Notes under the pieces: generated by a model
Database searches by the model: none
The model's input: only the letters and a program-made list of their open reading frames with translations
What the model was told of the DNA's origin: nothing
In this document: positions 40,609 to 49,542 of the stretch, one piece after another
Numbering within the stretch: position 1 is the stretch's first letter
How the letters are laid out: each line of letters begins with the position of its first letter
Source of the DNA: Isoptericola croceus
Lineage (GTDB): Bacteria > Actinomycetota > Actinomycetes > Actinomycetales > Cellulomonadaceae
Direction: 5' to 3'
Assembly: GCF_029382255.1 (NCBI RefSeq)
Contig: NZ_JARLLG010000001.1
Location: forward strand, 1-64,000
Length of the DNA: 64,000 nt
Translations under genes and position numbers: made by a program

Positions 40609-41529
40609 ATGACGACGACGTCCCCACCGGTGGTGGCCACACCACCCACGTCTCTCGGCCCGCGCCGCCGACGGCGTTGGACCGGCTGGATGTTCATCGG
40701 TCCCTTCATGCTCGTGTTCGCGCTCGTGTTCCTCGCACCTATCGCCTACTCGCTGTACCTGTCGGTGTTCCGCACCCAGATGGTCGGCGGCACCACGTTC
40801 GTCGGTCTCGACAACTACGCCCGGGCGCTGCAGGACCCGCAGTTCTGGGAAGGCCTGAGCCGCGTCAGCCTGTTCCTCGTGGTGCAGGTGCCGATCATGC
40901 TCGGCATCGCCCTGCTCGTGGCGCTCGCCATCGACTCCGGTCGCCTGTACGGCAAGAGCTTCTTCCGCATCTCGATCTTCATGCCCTACGCGGTGCCCGC
41001 CGTCGTCGCCTCGCTCATGTGGGGCTTCATGTACGGCACGCGGTTCGGGCTCGTGGGCAACATCAACGACACGTTCGGCATCACCCTGCCGAACCCGCTC
41101 TCGCCCGACCTCGTCCTGGCCTCGATCGCCAACATCGTCACCTGGGAGTTCGTCGGCTACAACATGCTGATCTTCTACGCGGCGCTGCGCGTGGTCCCGC
41201 ACTCGTTGTACGAGGCGGCGGAGATCGACGGGGCCTCCCAGTGGCAGGTCGTCCGGTCGATCAAGATCCCCGCGATCCGCGGCGCGCTCGTCATCGCGAC
41301 GATCTTCTCGATCATCGGCAGCTTCCAGCTCTTCAACGAACCGAGCATCCTGCAGTCGCTGGCGCCCAACGCCATCACCACGTCGTTCACCCCGAACCTG
41401 TACGCCTACTCGCTGTCCTTCTCCGGCCAGCAGTACAACTACTCCGCGACCGTCGCCATCATCATGGGCCTGATCACCATGGTGATCGCCTACGTGGTGC
41501 AGCTGCGCGGCATGCGCAAGGAGGCGTGA
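40609..41529 (+). CDS. ABC sugar transporter permease (MalF type)
   Basis: A 306-residue membrane protein of the carbohydrate-uptake-1 importers: six helices (first GWMFIGPFMLVFALVFLAPI, last near IIMGLITMVIAYVVQLRGM) and the ATPase-docking EAA loop EAAEIDGASQWQVVRSIKIP. ATG 40609 follows AAGGAAGACG. It leads an operon of importer parts, followed by the second permease, the binding protein and GH42; no ATPase gene is present, so a shared MsiK-type ATPase elsewhere is expected. The substrate is probably a galactose-containing oligosaccharide, judging from the neighbours. Confidence 0.93.
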   Translation: MTTTSPPVVATPPTSLGPRRRRRWTGWMFIGPFMLVFALVFLAPIAYSLYLSVFRTQMVGGTTFVGLDNYARALQDPQFWEGLSRVSLFLVVQVPIMLGIALLVALAIDSGRLYGKSFFRISIFMPYAVPAVVASLMWGFMYGTRFGLVGNINDTFGITLPNPLSPDLVLASIANIVTWEFVGYNMLIFYAALRVVPHSLYEAAEIDGASQWQVVRSIKIPAIRGALVIATIFSIIGSFQLFNEPSILQSLAPNAITTSFTPNLYAYSLSFSGQQYNYSATVAIIMGLITMVIAYVVQLRGMRKEA

Positions 41530-41534
41530 CCACG

Positions 41535-42452
41535 GTGAGCACCGCGACCATCCCGTCCGTCCGAGGACCCCGCCTGAAGACACGGACCGTCAACAAGCAC
41601 AGCGTGGACCGCCCCCGCCGCAGCCCGCTGCTCACGGTGCTGACCGCCGTCGTCCTCGTGTACTCGCTCGTCCCGCTCGTGTGGCTGCTGATCAACTCCA
41701 CCAAGACGCAGCAGGACCTGTTCACCTCGTTCGGCCTGTGGTTCGGCGACTCGTTCGCCCTGTGGGACAACATCACCACCACGCTCACCTACGCCGACGG
41801 CGTGTTCGTCCGCTGGCTCGGCAACACCGTGCTCTACGTCGTGCTGGGCGCCGGCGGGGCCACGTTCCTCGCGATCCTCGGCGGCTACGCCCTGGCCAAG
41901 TTCGACTTCCCGGGCAAGCGCGCCGTGTTCGCCGTCGTCATCGGTGCCGTCGCCGTGCCCGGCACCGCGCTCGCCGTGCCGACGTTCCTCATGTTCAGCC
42001 AGCTGGGGCTGACCAACACGCCGTGGGCCGTGATCATCCCGTCGCTCATCTCGCCGTTCGGCCTCTACCTCATGTGGACCTTCGCGGCCGAGGCGGTCCC
42101 TACCGAGCTGCTGGAGGCCGCCCGGATCGACGGCGCCGGCGAGTTCCGCACGTTCTTCCGGGTCAGCCTGCCCCTGCTCGCCCCCGGGATCGTCACCGTC
42201 CTGCTGTTCACGATGGTGGCGACCTGGAACAACTACTTCCTCCCGCTGATCATGCTGCGGGACTCCTCGTGGTACCCGCTGACGCTCGGGCTCAACGCGT
42301 GGAACGCGCAGGCCGCGACCGCCGGCGGCGAGGCGATCTTCCACCTCGTCATCACCGGATCCCTGCTCACCATCCTGCCGCTCGTGGCCGCGTTCCTGCT
42401 GCTGCAGCGCTACTGGCAGTCCGGCCTCGCCGCCGGGAGCGTCAAGGAATGA
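41535..42452 (+). CDS. ABC sugar transporter permease (MalG type)
   Basis: A 305-residue six-helix permease, partner of the previous one. It has LLTVLTAVVLVYSLVPLVWL, a central FLAILGGYALAKFDFPGKRA segment, the EAA loop LEAARIDGAGEFRTFFRVSL and a last helix LLTILPLVAAFLLLQRYW. I use GTG 41535 as start because it lies ten bases after AAGGAGG; GTG 41526 overlaps the previous stop but has the site almost touching it. Confidence 0.92.
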   Translation: MSTATIPSVRGPRLKTRTVNKHSVDRPRRSPLLTVLTAVVLVYSLVPLVWLLINSTKTQQDLFTSFGLWFGDSFALWDNITTTLTYADGVFVRWLGNTVLYVVLGAGGATFLAILGGYALAKFDFPGKRAVFAVVIGAVAVPGTALAVPTFLMFSQLGLTNTPWAVIIPSLISPFGLYLMWTFAAEAVPTELLEAARIDGAGEFRTFFRVSLPLLAPGIVTVLLFTMVATWNNYFLPLIMLRDSSWYPLTLGLNAWNAQAATAGGEAIFHLVITGSLLTILPLVAAFLLLQRYWQSGLAAGSVKE

Positions 42453-42512
42453 CCTGGTGCGGCCGCCGGCCGCACGTCCGACCGTTCGACTGACAACGAA
42501 GTGAGGACTGAC

Positions 42513-43841
42513 ATGACCGTACGATCACGCCGCGTGCTGCGCGGCACCGCCGTCGCCGGCGTCCTGGCCCTGGGCCTGGCCGCCTGCAGCAGCGGGGAGA
42601 CCGGCTCGGGCGAGGCCGCCCAGGACGCGGAGGCCGCGCTGGAGGAGGGCGGCGAGATCACCGTCTGGGCGTGGGACCCGACCCTGGAGTCGGTCGCCGC
42701 GGACTTCGAGGCCGAGAACCCGAACATCACCGTCAACCTGGAGAACGTCGGGACCGGCAACGACCAGTACACCGCGCTGCAGAACGCCATCGCCGCCGGT
42801 GACGGCGTGCCGGACGTCGCGCAGATCGAGTTCTACGCGCTGCCGCAGTTCGCGATCTCCGAGGCGCTCGCGGACCTGACGCCGTACGGTGCCGACCAGC
42901 TCGAGGGCACCTTCACGCCCGGGCCGTGGGGTGCGGTGCAGCAGGAGGGCGCCGTCAACGCCCTGCCCACGGATTCCGGGCCGATGGCGCTGTTCTACAA
43001 CGCCCGCGTGTTCGACGAGCACGGCATCGAGGTCCCCACCACGTGGGACGAGTACGTCGAGGCGGCCCGGCAGCTGCACGAGGCCGACCCCGACGCCTAC
43101 CTCACGAACGACGTCGGTGACGCGGGCTTCACCACCTCGCTCATCTGGCAGGCCGGCGGCCGCCCGTACCAGGTCGACGGCACCGACGTGACCGTCGACT
43201 TCACCGACGCCGGCACCCAGCAGTTCACCTCCACGTGGCAGACGATGCTCGACGAGGAGCTCGTGGCCCCGGTCGGGTCGTGGAGCGACGAGTGGTACCA
43301 GGGCCTGTCCGACGGCTCGATCGCCTCGCTCGTCATCGGTGCCTGGATGCGCGGGAACCTGGAGTCCTCCGTGCCGGGAGCCTCCGGTGACTGGGCCGTG
43401 GCCCCGATGCCCCGGTGGGAGAGCGGTCAGGACGTCACCGCGGAGAACGGCGGCAGCTCGCTGGCCATCCCCGCGGCGAGCGAGAACGCCGACCTCGCCT
43501 GGGCCTTCCTGGAGTACGCGACCGTCGGGGACGGCGTCGCCACACGGGTCGCGGAGGGAGCCTTCCCGGCCACCGTCGCCGAGCTCGAGGACCCCGCGTT
43601 CCGCGAGCAGGAGTTCGAGTACTTCGGCGGACAGGCGGTGAACGAGGTGCTGGCCGAGTCGGCGGCGCAGGTCGGCGAGGGCTGGCAGTACCTGCCGTTC
43701 CAGGTCTACGCGAACTCGATCTTCAACGACACCGTCGGGCAGGCGTACGTCTCGGGCACGACGCTGACCGAGGGCCTGGCCACCTGGCAGGAGCAGTCGG
43801 TCGCCTACGGCAACGACCAGGGCTTCACCGTCGACCAGTGA
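42513..43841 (+). CDS. Extracellular sugar-binding lipoprotein of the ABC importer
   Basis: A 442-residue binding protein with a lipoprotein signal (VAGVLALGLAAC, lipid Cys25) and the type of domain used in CUT1 systems: EITVWAWDPTLESVAADFEA, GDGVPDVAQIEFYALPQFAI, LPTDSGPMALFYNARVFDEH, VVIGAWMR-like IASLVIGAWMRGNL and NGGSSLAIPAASENADLAWA. It delivers oligosaccharide to the two permeases. ATG 42513 follows GTGAGGA. A strong hairpin after it (43856-43893) may protect its mRNA and raise its level over the rest of the operon. Confidence 0.93.
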   Translation: MTVRSRRVLRGTAVAGVLALGLAACSSGETGSGEAAQDAEAALEEGGEITVWAWDPTLESVAADFEAENPNITVNLENVGTGNDQYTALQNAIAAGDGVPDVAQIEFYALPQFAISEALADLTPYGADQLEGTFTPGPWGAVQQEGAVNALPTDSGPMALFYNARVFDEHGIEVPTTWDEYVEAARQLHEADPDAYLTNDVGDAGFTTSLIWQAGGRPYQVDGTDVTVDFTDAGTQQFTSTWQTMLDEELVAPVGSWSDEWYQGLSDGSIASLVIGAWMRGNLESSVPGASGDWAVAPMPRWESGQDVTAENGGSSLAIPAASENADLAWAFLEYATVGDGVATRVAEGAFPATVAELEDPAFREQEFEYFGGQAVNEVLAESAAQVGEGWQYLPFQVYANSIFNDTVGQAYVSGTTLTEGLATWQEQSVAYGNDQGFTVDQ

Positions 43842-43855
43842 CCCGCTCGCGGTGA

Positions 43856-43893
43856 GGTACCGGCGGGGACCGACGTCCGTCCCCGCCGGCACC
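43856..43893 (+). terminator. Intra-operon hairpin after the binding-protein gene
   Basis: Arms 43856-43870 and 43879-43893 pair in 14 of 15 positions around an 8-base loop. No T-run. Such hairpins commonly stabilise binding-protein mRNA or reduce read-through to the next gene. Confidence 0.6.
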
Positions 43894-43946
43894 GCACCCC
43901 GTGCCCGCCCCGCCTGCCCGTCCACGCCGCACGTCCAGGAGCACCC

Positions 43947-46052
43947 GTGACCGACGTCCCCCGCCGCCTGCTCGCTGGCCCCGAGCTGACCCGCCCCGCA
44001 CGCCTGGGGTACGGCGCCGACTACAACCCGGACCAGTGGCCCCGTGAGGTGTGGGCCGACGACGCCCGGCTCATGCAGGCCGCCGGCGTCAACGTCGTCT
44101 CCGTCGCGATCTTCTCCTGGGCCCGGCTCCAGCCGGCGCCCGACCGGTGGGACTTCGGCTGGCTCGACGAGGTCATGGACCTCATGCACGCGCACGACAT
44201 CTCCGTGGACCTCGCCACCGCCACCGCGTCCCCGCCGCCGTGGCTCACCACCGCGCACCCGGAGATCCTCCCGGTGACCCGCACGGGGGAGACCCTGTGG
44301 CCCGGCGGACGCCAGCAGTGGCGGCCCACCTCGCCGGTGTTCCGCGAGCACGCCCTGCGGCTCGTCGAGGCGATGGCCACCCGGTACGCCGCGCACCCGG
44401 CGCTCGCCGCCTGGCACGTCAGCAACGAGCTCGGCTGCCACAACGTCGAGGACTACTCCGACGACGCCGCCCGAGCCTTCCGTACCTGGCTCACCGCGCG
44501 CTACGGCACGCTCGACCGGCTCAACGAGGCGTGGGGCACGGCCTTCTGGTCGCAGCGCTACACGGCCTGGGAGCAGATCCTGCCGCCGCGGCTCGCGGCC
44601 TCGTACCCGAACCCCACCCAGCAGCTCGACTTCAAGCGCTTCTCCTCGGACGCGCTGGTCGACCACCTGCGTGCCGAGCGCGACGTGCTGCGCCGCATCA
44701 CCCCGGACGTCCCCGTCACCACGAACTTCATGGTCATGGGCGAGACCAAGGGCATGGACTACGCCTCCTGGGCGCCGGAGATCGACTTCGTCTCCAACGA
44801 CCACTACCTGCAGCCCGGACCGCAGGGCCGCGAGGAGATGTCGTTCTCCGCGAACCTCACCAGCGGCCTCGCCGGCGGCCGGCCCTGGTTCCTCATGGAG
44901 CACTCCACCAGCGCCGTGAACTGGCAGCCGGTGAACGTGCCGAAGCGGCCGGGCGAGCTCGCCCGCGACTCCCTGACCCACGTCGCCCACGGCGCCGACG
45001 CCGTCTGCTTCTTCCAGTGGCGCCAGTCAGCCGCCGGGGCCGAGAAGTACCACTCGGCGATGGTGCCCCACGCCGGCGAGGACTCGGCGCTGTTCCGCGA
45101 CGTCGTCGCCCTCGGCCGCACGCTGGAGGACCTCGCCCCCGTGGTCGGCGCCGACCGGGCCCCGGCGCGCGCCGCGATCCTGTTCGACTGGGACTCCTGG
45201 TGGACGTCCGAGCTGGACTCGCACCCCACCGAACAGCTCCGGTACCGCGCCGAGGCGCTGGACTGGTACCAGGCGTTCCTCGACGCGGGGGTGCGTGCCG
45301 ACGTCGTCCCCGTGGCCGGCCTCGAGGACGGCCGCACCGACCTCGACGACTACGACGTCGTGGTGGCGCCGGTGCTGCACGTGGTCCCGGCCGCGCTGGC
45401 CGCCAGGCTGTCCCGCTGGGTCGCCGCCGGCGGGCACCTGGTGACGACCTACTTCTCGGGCATCGTCGACGCCGACGACCACGTGTGGCTCGGCGGTTAC
45501 CCGGGCGCCCTGCGTGACCTGCTCGGCCTGCGCATCGAGGAGCTCAACCCCCTGCGCGACGGCGAGAGCGTGCGGCTCGACGACGGCTCGACGGGCACGC
45601 TGTGGACCGACCGCATCGACGTGGCACCGGGCACCGAGGTGCTGGCACGCTACCTCGACGGCCAGCAGGCGGGCCGTCCGGCGGTGACCCGGCGGCCGGT
45701 GGAGCGGGGCTCGGCGGCCTACGTGTCCACGCGGCTCGGCGCCGCGGGCGTCGGGCCGCTGCTCGGGCGGCTGCTGCACGCCGCGGGAGTGGGCAGCGAG
45801 CTGCCGGAGCCGTTGCGCGGACGGGTCGAGCTCGCCGTGCGCCGCACGGCCGACGAGGAGTTCTGGTTCCTCGTCAACCGCACCGACGAGGCGCTGGGCC
45901 TCACCGGTGTCGAGGGCAAGGTCCTGGTCAGCACGACCCCGCACGACGGCGCGGACCCCGCCGCCGCTCGTGCCCCCCGCCCGACCCCCGCTGCCGACAC
46001 GCTGGCGCCTCGCGGCGTCGTCGTGCTGCGCCGTCCGCGTACCCGGCCCTGA
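43947..46052 (+). CDS. GH42 beta-galactosidase
   Basis: A 701-residue intracellular beta-galactosidase: the barrel GYGADYNPDQWPREVW start, VAIFSWARLQPAP, TATASPPPWLTT, the acid/base Glu161 in WHVSNELGCHN, the nucleophile Glu318 in WFLMEHSTSAVNW, a trimerisation domain (about 400-620, with VVAPVLHVVPAALAARLSRW and GGHLVTTYFSGIVD) and a small C-terminal domain. There is no signal peptide, so it works on imported beta-galactosides. GTG 43947 follows AGGAG. Placement after the importer and before the secreted GH30 enzyme makes galactan-derived oligosaccharides the likely substrate. Confidence 0.95.
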   Translation: MTDVPRRLLAGPELTRPARLGYGADYNPDQWPREVWADDARLMQAAGVNVVSVAIFSWARLQPAPDRWDFGWLDEVMDLMHAHDISVDLATATASPPPWLTTAHPEILPVTRTGETLWPGGRQQWRPTSPVFREHALRLVEAMATRYAAHPALAAWHVSNELGCHNVEDYSDDAARAFRTWLTARYGTLDRLNEAWGTAFWSQRYTAWEQILPPRLAASYPNPTQQLDFKRFSSDALVDHLRAERDVLRRITPDVPVTTNFMVMGETKGMDYASWAPEIDFVSNDHYLQPGPQGREEMSFSANLTSGLAGGRPWFLMEHSTSAVNWQPVNVPKRPGELARDSLTHVAHGADAVCFFQWRQSAAGAEKYHSAMVPHAGEDSALFRDVVALGRTLEDLAPVVGADRAPARAAILFDWDSWWTSELDSHPTEQLRYRAEALDWYQAFLDAGVRADVVPVAGLEDGRTDLDDYDVVVAPVLHVVPAALAARLSRWVAAGGHLVTTYFSGIVDADDHVWLGGYPGALRDLLGLRIEELNPLRDGESVRLDDGSTGTLWTDRIDVAPGTEVLARYLDGQQAGRPAVTRRPVERGSAAYVSTRLGAAGVGPLLGRLLHAAGVGSELPEPLRGRVELAVRRTADEEFWFLVNRTDEALGLTGVEGKVLVSTTPHDGADPAAARAPRPTPAADTLAPRGVVVLRRPRTRP

Positions 46053-46116
46053 CGACCACCCGCGCTACCGCGGGGAACCCTGATCCATCGCACCGACGCG
46101 AGAGGAAGGCTCACCG

Positions 46117-49100
46117 ATGAGCACCTGCCAGGAGACCGCACGACCATCGTCACGAGCGACGCGCACCCGGCGCGCCGTCGCCGCACTGACCGGCGGCCTG
46201 CTGGTCGCCGGCCTGGCCGTCGCACCGAGCACCGCGGCGCCGGCCGCGGCGCCGGCCGCCGGGCAGGAGGCGGACGTCACCGTCCGGCCCGACCCGTCGT
46301 ACGCGGGCGAGCCGTTCGAGGGCTGGGGGACCAGCCTCGTCTGGTTCGCCAACGCCACCGGCGACTACCCGGACGAGATCCGCGAGGAGCTCGCCGACAT
46401 GGTCTTCGGCCCCGACGGGCTGAACCTCAACATCGCCCGCTACAACATCGGCGGCGGCAACGCCCCGGACGTGCCCGACTACCTGCGCGCCGGCGGCGCC
46501 GTCGACGGCTGGTGGCAGGCCCCGGAGGGCACCACCCGCACCGACGTCGACTGGTGGGACCCGGCGGACCCCGACCACTGGGACCCCGACGCGGACGCGA
46601 CGCAGCGCTGGTGGGTGGACCGCATCAAGGACGACGTCACCCACTGGGAGACGTTCTCGAACTCCCCGCCCTGGTTCATGACCGTCAGCGGATACGTCTC
46701 GGGCGGCTTCGACCCGACCACCGACCAGCTCAAGACGGAGAGCATCGACGACTTCGCCGCCTACCTCGTCGGCGTCACCGAGCGGCTCGAGGACGCGCAC
46801 GGCATCGAGGTCGACACGATCGACCCGTTCAACGAGCCCAACACGAACTACTGGAGCACCCGGCTCGGCTCCGACGGCGACCCGACCGGTGGCCGCCAGG
46901 AGGGCGCCCACATGGGCCCGGGCCTGCAGGCGCAGGTCATCCCGGCACTCGCCGACGCGCTCGACGGCGCGGCGACCGGCGCCGTGATCTCCGCGATGGA
47001 CGAGACCAACCCGGGGACGTTCGCGACCAACTGGAACGCCTACCCGCAGGCCGTGCGCGACCAGGTCGCCCAGCTCAACGTGCACACCTACGGCACCGGC
47101 CAGCGCACCACGGTCCGGGACATCGCCAAGGGCGAGGACAAGCCGTTGTGGATGAGCGAGGTCGGCGGCAACTGGAGCTCGACGGGCCAGGACTTCGAGA
47201 CCATGGAGTCCGCGATCGGCAGCGCACAGCACATCATCGACGACCTGCGGGAGCTCGAGCCGAGCGCGTGGGTCTTCTGGCAGCCCGTCGAGGACTACGA
47301 CAACATGGCGCCCGGCGGCGAGAGCGCGGACGGCATGAACTGGGGCGAGATCCAGATCCCGTTCGACTGCACCGCCGAGGACACGCTCGAGACCTGCCCG
47401 ATCTACACCAACACCAAGTACTGGGCGACGCAGAACTTCACCCACTACATCGCACCGGGCGACCGGCTGATCGGGGTGGACGACCGGAACAGCACCGCGG
47501 CCGTCGCCGCGGACGGCGGTTCCGCGACCGTCGTGCACGTCAACGCGGGCACGTCTGCCCGCGCGGTCGAGCTGGACCTGACCAGGTTCGCCGAGGTGGC
47601 CGACGGCGCGACGGTCACGCCCGTGGTCACGCACGCGGACGGCTATCTCGTCGAGGGCGAGCCCGTCGCCGTGGGCCAGGACGACGGCACGGCCACGGCC
47701 ACGCTGACCGTGCCGGCCGAGTCCGTGACGACCTTCGTCGTCGACGGTGTCTCCGGCGTGGCCGACGGCGCGGCGCTCGCCCAGGAGGGGCACGTCTACC
47801 GGATCGACGGCGTCCAGTCCGACCGCTCGCTGGCCCCCGCCGGCGACGGTGTGCAGATCGCCACCGACGACGCCGCCGCGGCGGACCAGCTGTGGACGCT
47901 CACCGACCTGGGCGCCCCCGAGGGCGCGGGCTCGCACCGCACGCGCTACGCGGTGACGAACGTGGCGACCGGCGAGCAGCTCGCCGTCGACGCCGACACC
48001 TCCGCGGTGCTGGCCGAGGCGCCGGCAGACCTGACGGAGACCCCGCAGGCCGCCCGCTGGATCCTGTCCACCACCGGTGACGGCACGTACACGCTGGTCA
48101 ACGCGGCCTCAGGCACCCTGCTCGAGGTCGGTGGCCAGGCCACCGCGGACGGCTCGCCGGTCGGGACCTACCGCGCCAACTCCGGTGCGAACCAGCGCTG
48201 GGCGATCGTCGACGAGACGCTGCTCGGCACCGAGCCGGTCGCCGTCTTCACGACGCCCGGATCCGCCCCCGAGCTGCCCGCGACCGTCACGCCCGTCTAC
48301 CCCGACGGTGCGCGGGCCGCCCTCCCCGTGACCTGGGACGTGCCGGGCGACGGCGCGTGGGCCGCGCCCGGCACGGTGGAGGTGTCCGGCACGGTGGCGA
48401 ACCCTGCCGGCGGCACCGTCACCGCGACGGCGACCGTCACCGTCGACGTGCTCACCTCGACGCGGACGGCGTCGGCGGCCACGTACCCCGGTGGCGAGCC
48501 GGAGCTGCCCGCCACCGTGACGGCCGTGACCGCCGGCGGGGTCGAGGTGGAGCGGGCGGTGACCTGGCAGGCCGCCGCCGAGGGGGTGTACGACGAGATC
48601 GGTGTCGTGCAGCTGGACGGGACCGCCGACGCCGGGGCGGGCGAGACGCTGCCCGCCACCGTGCGCGTGCTGGTCACCGAGCCCGGCGAGGCCAACGCGG
48701 CGCTCGCCGACGGCACCACGGCGTCGGCGACGTACACCGAGCCCGGCTACCCGGCCGAGCGGGTGATCAACGGCGACCTGCGCGACAAGGGCTGGTCGAA
48801 CTGGCGGTCCGGGACCAAGAACCCCACCGACACCCTCACGGTCACCCTCCCAGCACCGCGGGACGTCACCGGCGTCACCGTGCACTTCTACCGGGACGGC
48901 TCGCACCGGAGCTGGGCGGAGAGCCTGCAGGTCGAGGCACGGGTCGAGGGTGCGTGGCAGGCCGTCGGGGACCCGGTCGAGGTGACGCCCGACGGCGGGG
49001 CGCCCGTCGCCGAGGTCCCGGCGGACGTGCGCAGCGACGCCGTCCGGGTCGTCATGACCGCGCACGCCGAGACGCACCTGGTCGTCAGCGAGATCGAGGT

Positions 49101-49413
49101 CCTGGCGAAGGTCCCCGGCGACCCCGACCCCACGTGGGCCGAGGACGCGACCTACACCGGCGGCGAGCAGGTCTTCCACGAGGGCTCGTTCTACGCGGCG
49201 GGTTGGTACACCCGCCAGGAGCCGGGCGCCTCGCCGTGGGGCTCGTGGCAGGAGGCGGTCCGCGCGGCGTCGGGCGACGCCCTGTGGACCGCCTCGCGGG
49301 TCTTCACCGCCGGTGACGTCGTCGTGCACGACGGCGCCACCTACGCCGCGCAGTGGTGGACCCGCAACCAGGAGCCCGGCGACCCGCACGGGCCGTGGGC
49401 CGCGACGGCCTGA
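46117..49413 (+). CDS. Secreted multidomain GH30 enzyme (endo-beta-1,6-galactanase type) with ricin, F5/8-like and CBM5/12 domains
   Basis: A 1098-residue exported enzyme. Signal peptide about 1-40. The GH30 barrel and side sandwich (about 52-545) carry FEGWGTSLVWFANATGDYPD, acid/base Glu240 in DTIDPFNEPNTNYW and nucleophile Glu348 in PLWMSEVGGNW; the GWGTSL start resembles the GH30 galactanase subfamily. Then come a ricin-like trefoil (about 555-705), two bacterial Ig-like (Big_4) repeats (about 708-850, each with PELPATVT), an F5/8-type C domain (about 850-1005, YPAERVINGDLRDKGWSNWR) and two short CBM5/12 chitin/cellulose-binding-like repeats at the end (AAGWYTRQEPG and AAQWWTRNQEPG). It probably cuts beta-1,6-galactan side chains of arabinogalactan. 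ATG 46117 follows AGAGGAAGG. Confidence 0.88.
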   Translation: MSTCQETARPSSRATRTRRAVAALTGGLLVAGLAVAPSTAAPAAAPAAGQEADVTVRPDPSYAGEPFEGWGTSLVWFANATGDYPDEIREELADMVFGPDGLNLNIARYNIGGGNAPDVPDYLRAGGAVDGWWQAPEGTTRTDVDWWDPADPDHWDPDADATQRWWVDRIKDDVTHWETFSNSPPWFMTVSGYVSGGFDPTTDQLKTESIDDFAAYLVGVTERLEDAHGIEVDTIDPFNEPNTNYWSTRLGSDGDPTGGRQEGAHMGPGLQAQVIPALADALDGAATGAVISAMDETNPGTFATNWNAYPQAVRDQVAQLNVHTYGTGQRTTVRDIAKGEDKPLWMSEVGGNWSSTGQDFETMESAIGSAQHIIDDLRELEPSAWVFWQPVEDYDNMAPGGESADGMNWGEIQIPFDCTAEDTLETCPIYTNTKYWATQNFTHYIAPGDRLIGVDDRNSTAAVAADGGSATVVHVNAGTSARAVELDLTRFAEVADGATVTPVVTHADGYLVEGEPVAVGQDDGTATATLTVPAESVTTFVVDGVSGVADGAALAQEGHVYRIDGVQSDRSLAPAGDGVQIATDDAAAADQLWTLTDLGAPEGAGSHRTRYAVTNVATGEQLAVDADTSAVLAEAPADLTETPQAARWILSTTGDGTYTLVNAASGTLLEVGGQATADGSPVGTYRANSGANQRWAIVDETLLGTEPVAVFTTPGSAPELPATVTPVYPDGARAALPVTWDVPGDGAWAAPGTVEVSGTVANPAGGTVTATATVTVDVLTSTRTASAATYPGGEPELPATVTAVTAGGVEVERAVTWQAAAEGVYDEIGVVQLDGTADAGAGETLPATVRVLVTEPGEANAALADGTTASATYTEPGYPAERVINGDLRDKGWSNWRSGTKNPTDTLTVTLPAPRDVTGVTVHFYRDGSHRSWAESLQVEARVEGAWQAVGDPVEVTPDGGAPVAEVPADVRSDAVRVVMTAHAETHLVVSEIEVLAKVPGDPDPTWAEDATYTGGEQVFHEGSFYAAGWYTRQEPGASPWGSWQEAVRAASGDALWTASRVFTAGDVVVHDGATYAAQWWTRNQEPGDPHGPWAATA

Positions 49414-49425
49414 CCACTTGCCTCG

Positions 49426-49482
49426 CGAGCGTCTCTGTCCGTCAGGAATCAGCGACTGATTCCTGACAGACAGAGACGCTCG
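49426..49482 (+). terminator. 26-bp-arm terminator after GH30
   Basis: Positions 49426-49451 and 49457-49482 pair in 25 of 26 positions around a five-base loop, starting 13 bp after the GH30 stop. It ends the galactan operon. Confidence 0.8.
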
Positions 49483-49542
49483 TACGTGGCGGACCTACAC
49501 TCCCAGCAGGAGCGACGCCGCCGACGCCAGAGGAGCCGTCCG

